This document shows positions 24,515 to 26,604 of a stretch of 26,604 nucleotides of DNA, piece by piece (positions within the stretch are counted from its first letter, which is position 1; every line of letters starts with the position of its first letter). Below the pieces are notes generated by a model. That model did not search any database, was not told the origin of the DNA, and saw nothing but the letters and a program-made list of their open reading frames with translations. The DNA comes from Mesostigma viride (Eukaryota > Streptophyta > Mesostigmatophyceae > Mesostigmatales > Mesostigmataceae), in assembly GCA_009746045.1 (NCBI GenBank), contig RPFO01000756.1, positions 1-26,604 of the forward strand, in the 5' to 3' direction. The position numbers were made by a program, and so were the translations under genes.

Positions 24515-25659
24515 TTAGTGCATCTTCTTCAGGCACTCCATCAGCCTGCGCACGTCCGCCGCGGTGTTGTAGACCGAGAAACCGATGCGGATGGTCCCGG
24601 CCTCCACCTCCCGCGGCACCCCGATGGCCTGCAGCACCTTGCTGCGTTTGCCCCTAGAGCACGCGCTGCCGACGTTCGCGCAGATCCCGCTGCGGGACAG
24701 TTTCTTCACCACCTCGCGCGCGTCCGTCCCGGGCAGGCTGAAACTCACGATGTTGTCCATGCGCCTCGCGGGGTCCGCCGGCCCGTTGAACACCGCCCCC
24801 AGCGCCTCCAGCTCCTCCCTGGCCGCGTCCCTCAGCGCCCTCACCCCGCGCCACTTGCGGCGACCCGCCGGGCTCATGTTCATGTCCACCGCCTTCGCCA
24901 GGCTGGCGATCAGCGGGGGCTCTCGGTCCCGGGCCGCATGCCGCCCTCCTGCCCGCCGCCGTACATCAGCGGGGAGATGCAATGGACGTCGTCGCGGATC
25001 ACAAGCGCGCCCACCCCCTTCACCCCGTGGATCTTGTGACCGGACAGCGTGAAGCTGTTCATGAACCGCTGGTCCCGTATCAGGTCCTTGCCCGCCACCT
25101 GCGTGGTGTCCGCGTGGATGTGCACGTCCTTGCCCACCGCCCGCCGCAGGGCCCCGAAGTCCTGGATGGTGCCGATCTCGTTGTTGCCGTAGATGACCGC
25201 CACCAGCTTCACCCTGCCCCTGTGCTGGGTCATGGCCTCCCGCACCTTGTCCATGCGCACGAACCCCTCGCGGTCCACGGGCAGCCACACCACCTTGATG
25301 GCGCCCCGGGACGCCTTCGCCAGGTGCTTCAAGGGCTGCGTGATGCTGGGGTGCTCGATGCGCGTGGTCAGCACCACGCCCTTGCCCCCGTGCCGCTCCA
25401 TGAACCCGCTCAGCAGCAGGTTGTTGGACTCGGTCGCCCCCGCCGTGAATATCACGCCCTCGGGCTTCACGCCCAGTCGCCGGGCTATGAGCGCGCGCGA
25501 GTCGTCGATCACCTTCCGCGCCTGCCGCCCGCCAACGTGCGAGCTAGACGCGTTGCCGTACAGGGACAGGGCCGTCGACTTCATCACCTCGGCCACCTCC
25601 GCGTGCGGTTTGGTCGTGCTGTTGTTGTCCAGGTACACGATGTGTTTCTTGCCCGCCAT
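24515..25659 (-). CDS. NifS-like cysteine desulfurase (one frameshift)
   Basis: PLP-dependent class V aminotransferase of the NifS/IscS family, which takes sulfur from cysteine. NifS-like genes are known in several Nucleocytoviricota, including asfarviruses and relatives. From ATG 25659: YLDNNSTTKPHAEV (start signature), GNASSSHVGGRQAR, FTAGATESNNLLLSG, RIEHPSITQPL, YGNNEIGTIQDFG, HADTTQVAGK, and the PLP-lysine region FTLSGHKIHGVKGVG, then GGGQEGGMRPGTE. The frame breaks at the C5 near 24913-24917; one more base continues with PPLIASLAKAVDMN and reaches the catalytic-cysteine loop GSACSRGKRSKVL and a TIRIGFSVYNT tail. Repaired length is about 381 aa, normal for the family. All key residues are present. 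Confidence 0.93.
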
Positions 25660-26604
25660 GGGGTCGCTGTGTTGCTTTGTAGTATAGGCCAGACAAAAGG
25701 GGGATGGAGTGCCTCTAAAGGGGCCTGCGGCGGGCCTCGCGAGACAGGGCGTCCTTCGCTGGTACAGGGTCTGCAACCGAAGCATGGATTCGCGCAGGGT
25801 GGCGGCCGCTCGGGCCAGCATGTCGTTGATGGCCGCCCGACGGGGGTCCCCGTGGGGCAGGGCGTTCCGCTGGCGGATCGCGGCGTCACGGAGCGCCCGG
25901 ATGTGCCGTATCCTCCTCCGGCTCCTCTCTATCTCCGCGTCGAGGCGTTCGATGCCGCTCGTGGCGCGCGCGGCGCCCGTGGCGCGCTGACGAGACAGTC
26001 GAACGTCGCGGACCGTGTGCGTCCCTCCAAGAGCGGACGGGATGAGCGCGTCCCAGTGATCGGTGCCGTTGTGCAGGATGTACACCGGAGGGGCGCGGGT
26101 CCTCCTCCCTCCCGGCTCGTCCCCGGACGCCAGGATTTCGCTCTCCACGATCATTTTGTGGCGGAACGGCTTTTCTACCGTCATCACGGACAGGTTGTAT
26201 ATGTCGGTCCCCGTGTGGTGCGCGGCCAGCCTCATGATGTCATCGGTCGCGTAGTTCTTACCGCGCAGGTCGTTATCGATCTGCTTGATTTCGGAGGCTG
26301 TGAAGTCTGTCGGGATACCGTGAAGCCCCAAGGACAGGTACCGGCGCAGGTTGGCGCGCAACTCCTTTCGCAATTGCCGCGTGGCTGCCGCTAGCTCGTC
26401 GGCCGTGATGGGAATTCCGAACTGTAGCGCCTTACCGAGCAGCAACGAGTAGTAAAAGCAGTTGCCGTCGCCTCTCGAGGGGCGTTTGTACGCGATCTCC
26501 TCCCCCCGCTGCGTCAGGAAGTAAAACGGTTTGTCCACGCCCTTGCGGGGGTGCGGGGATACACCCCGTCGGAAGGGGGGACGTCTGCGGGACGTGCAGG
26601 TGCG
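25660..26604 (-). CDS. OTU-type cysteine protease, 5' end outside window
   Basis: The leftward frame is open from the right edge; no ATG is visible before the first conserved residues (only a GTG at 26538), so the start lies outside the window. The catalytic pattern is clear: SRGDGNCFYYSLLLG (Asp, nucleophile Cys) and, after about 140 residues, GTDHWDALIP (His). A helical tail follows (RHIRALRDAAIRQRNALPH). OTU enzymes remove ubiquitin or ubiquitin-like proteins; viral ones often counter host signalling, so that role is inferred. The frame continues without a stop into the NifS-like start at 25659. Either a true fusion or, more likely, a stop hidden by one missing base: an added C in the C4 at about 25718-25721 would create a TAG just after it. 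Confidence 0.85.

Noticed and set aside
24910-26538. GTG at 26538 as the OTU start
   Set aside because: A GTG start is unlikely for a eukaryotic virus; the frame stays open to the window edge, so the real start is outside.

Overview
The window looks like part of a large DNA virus of the phylum Nucleocytoviricota (giant virus, NCLDV), or such a virus integrated in a eukaryotic host genome. The strongest evidence is a VLTF3-type late transcription factor, a PCNA sliding clamp, two OTU-type cysteine protease domains, a NifS-like cysteine desulfurase, a cytosine-5 DNA methyltransferase, and duplicated BRO-type and KilA-N-type viral genes. Genes are GC-rich, closely packed and on both strands, with short AT-rich gaps carrying TATA-like, AATAAA-like and hairpin signals. 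I cannot assign a family from this window alone.

Layout. 1-5.8 kb: an acidic protein (cut by the window edge), a small orphan, PCNA, a small membrane protein, a BRO-type protein, VLTF3, a Lys/Ala-rich protein and two orphans. 5.7-6.4 kb: a KilA-N-like plus PD-(D/E)XK nuclease-like gene. 6.5-11.6 kb: one very large gene (about 1,717 codons) with a coiled coil, an OTU domain and a membrane segment. 11.7-15.7 kb: the methyltransferase, an orphan, a lectin-fold (LamG-like) protein, a small coiled-coil protein and a second BRO-type gene. 16.0-19.3 kb: a second KilA-N/PD-(D/E)XK gene split by a 2,147-bp LTR element. 19.3-22.2 kb: a gene-free island with 160-bp tandem repeats, a 323-bp-arm inverted repeat and 79-bp tandem repeats. 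22.2-26.6 kb: a basic orphan, a small orphan, a zinc-knuckle-like protein, the NifS-like enzyme and an OTU protein that runs off the right edge.

Two observations dominate. First, most long genes are broken by single-base frameshifts. Every one I could resolve is explained by ONE MISSING base, nearly always in a homopolymer run (C, G or T). No premature stop by substitution was seen. This one-sided pattern looks more like under-called homopolymers in a long-read assembly than real gene decay. Second, the LTR element is different in kind. It has identical 641-bp ends, TG...CA termini and a GGGGG target duplication, and removing it with one target copy restores one exact reading frame. It sits between the two halves of the predicted nuclease active site. 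It carries no gag/pol, so it is a recently moved non-autonomous retroelement inside viral DNA.

Functionally the genes fit a virus that brings its own late transcription factor and replication clamp, modifies its DNA, edits ubiquitin signals through OTU proteases, and carries expanding families of DNA-binding accessory genes.
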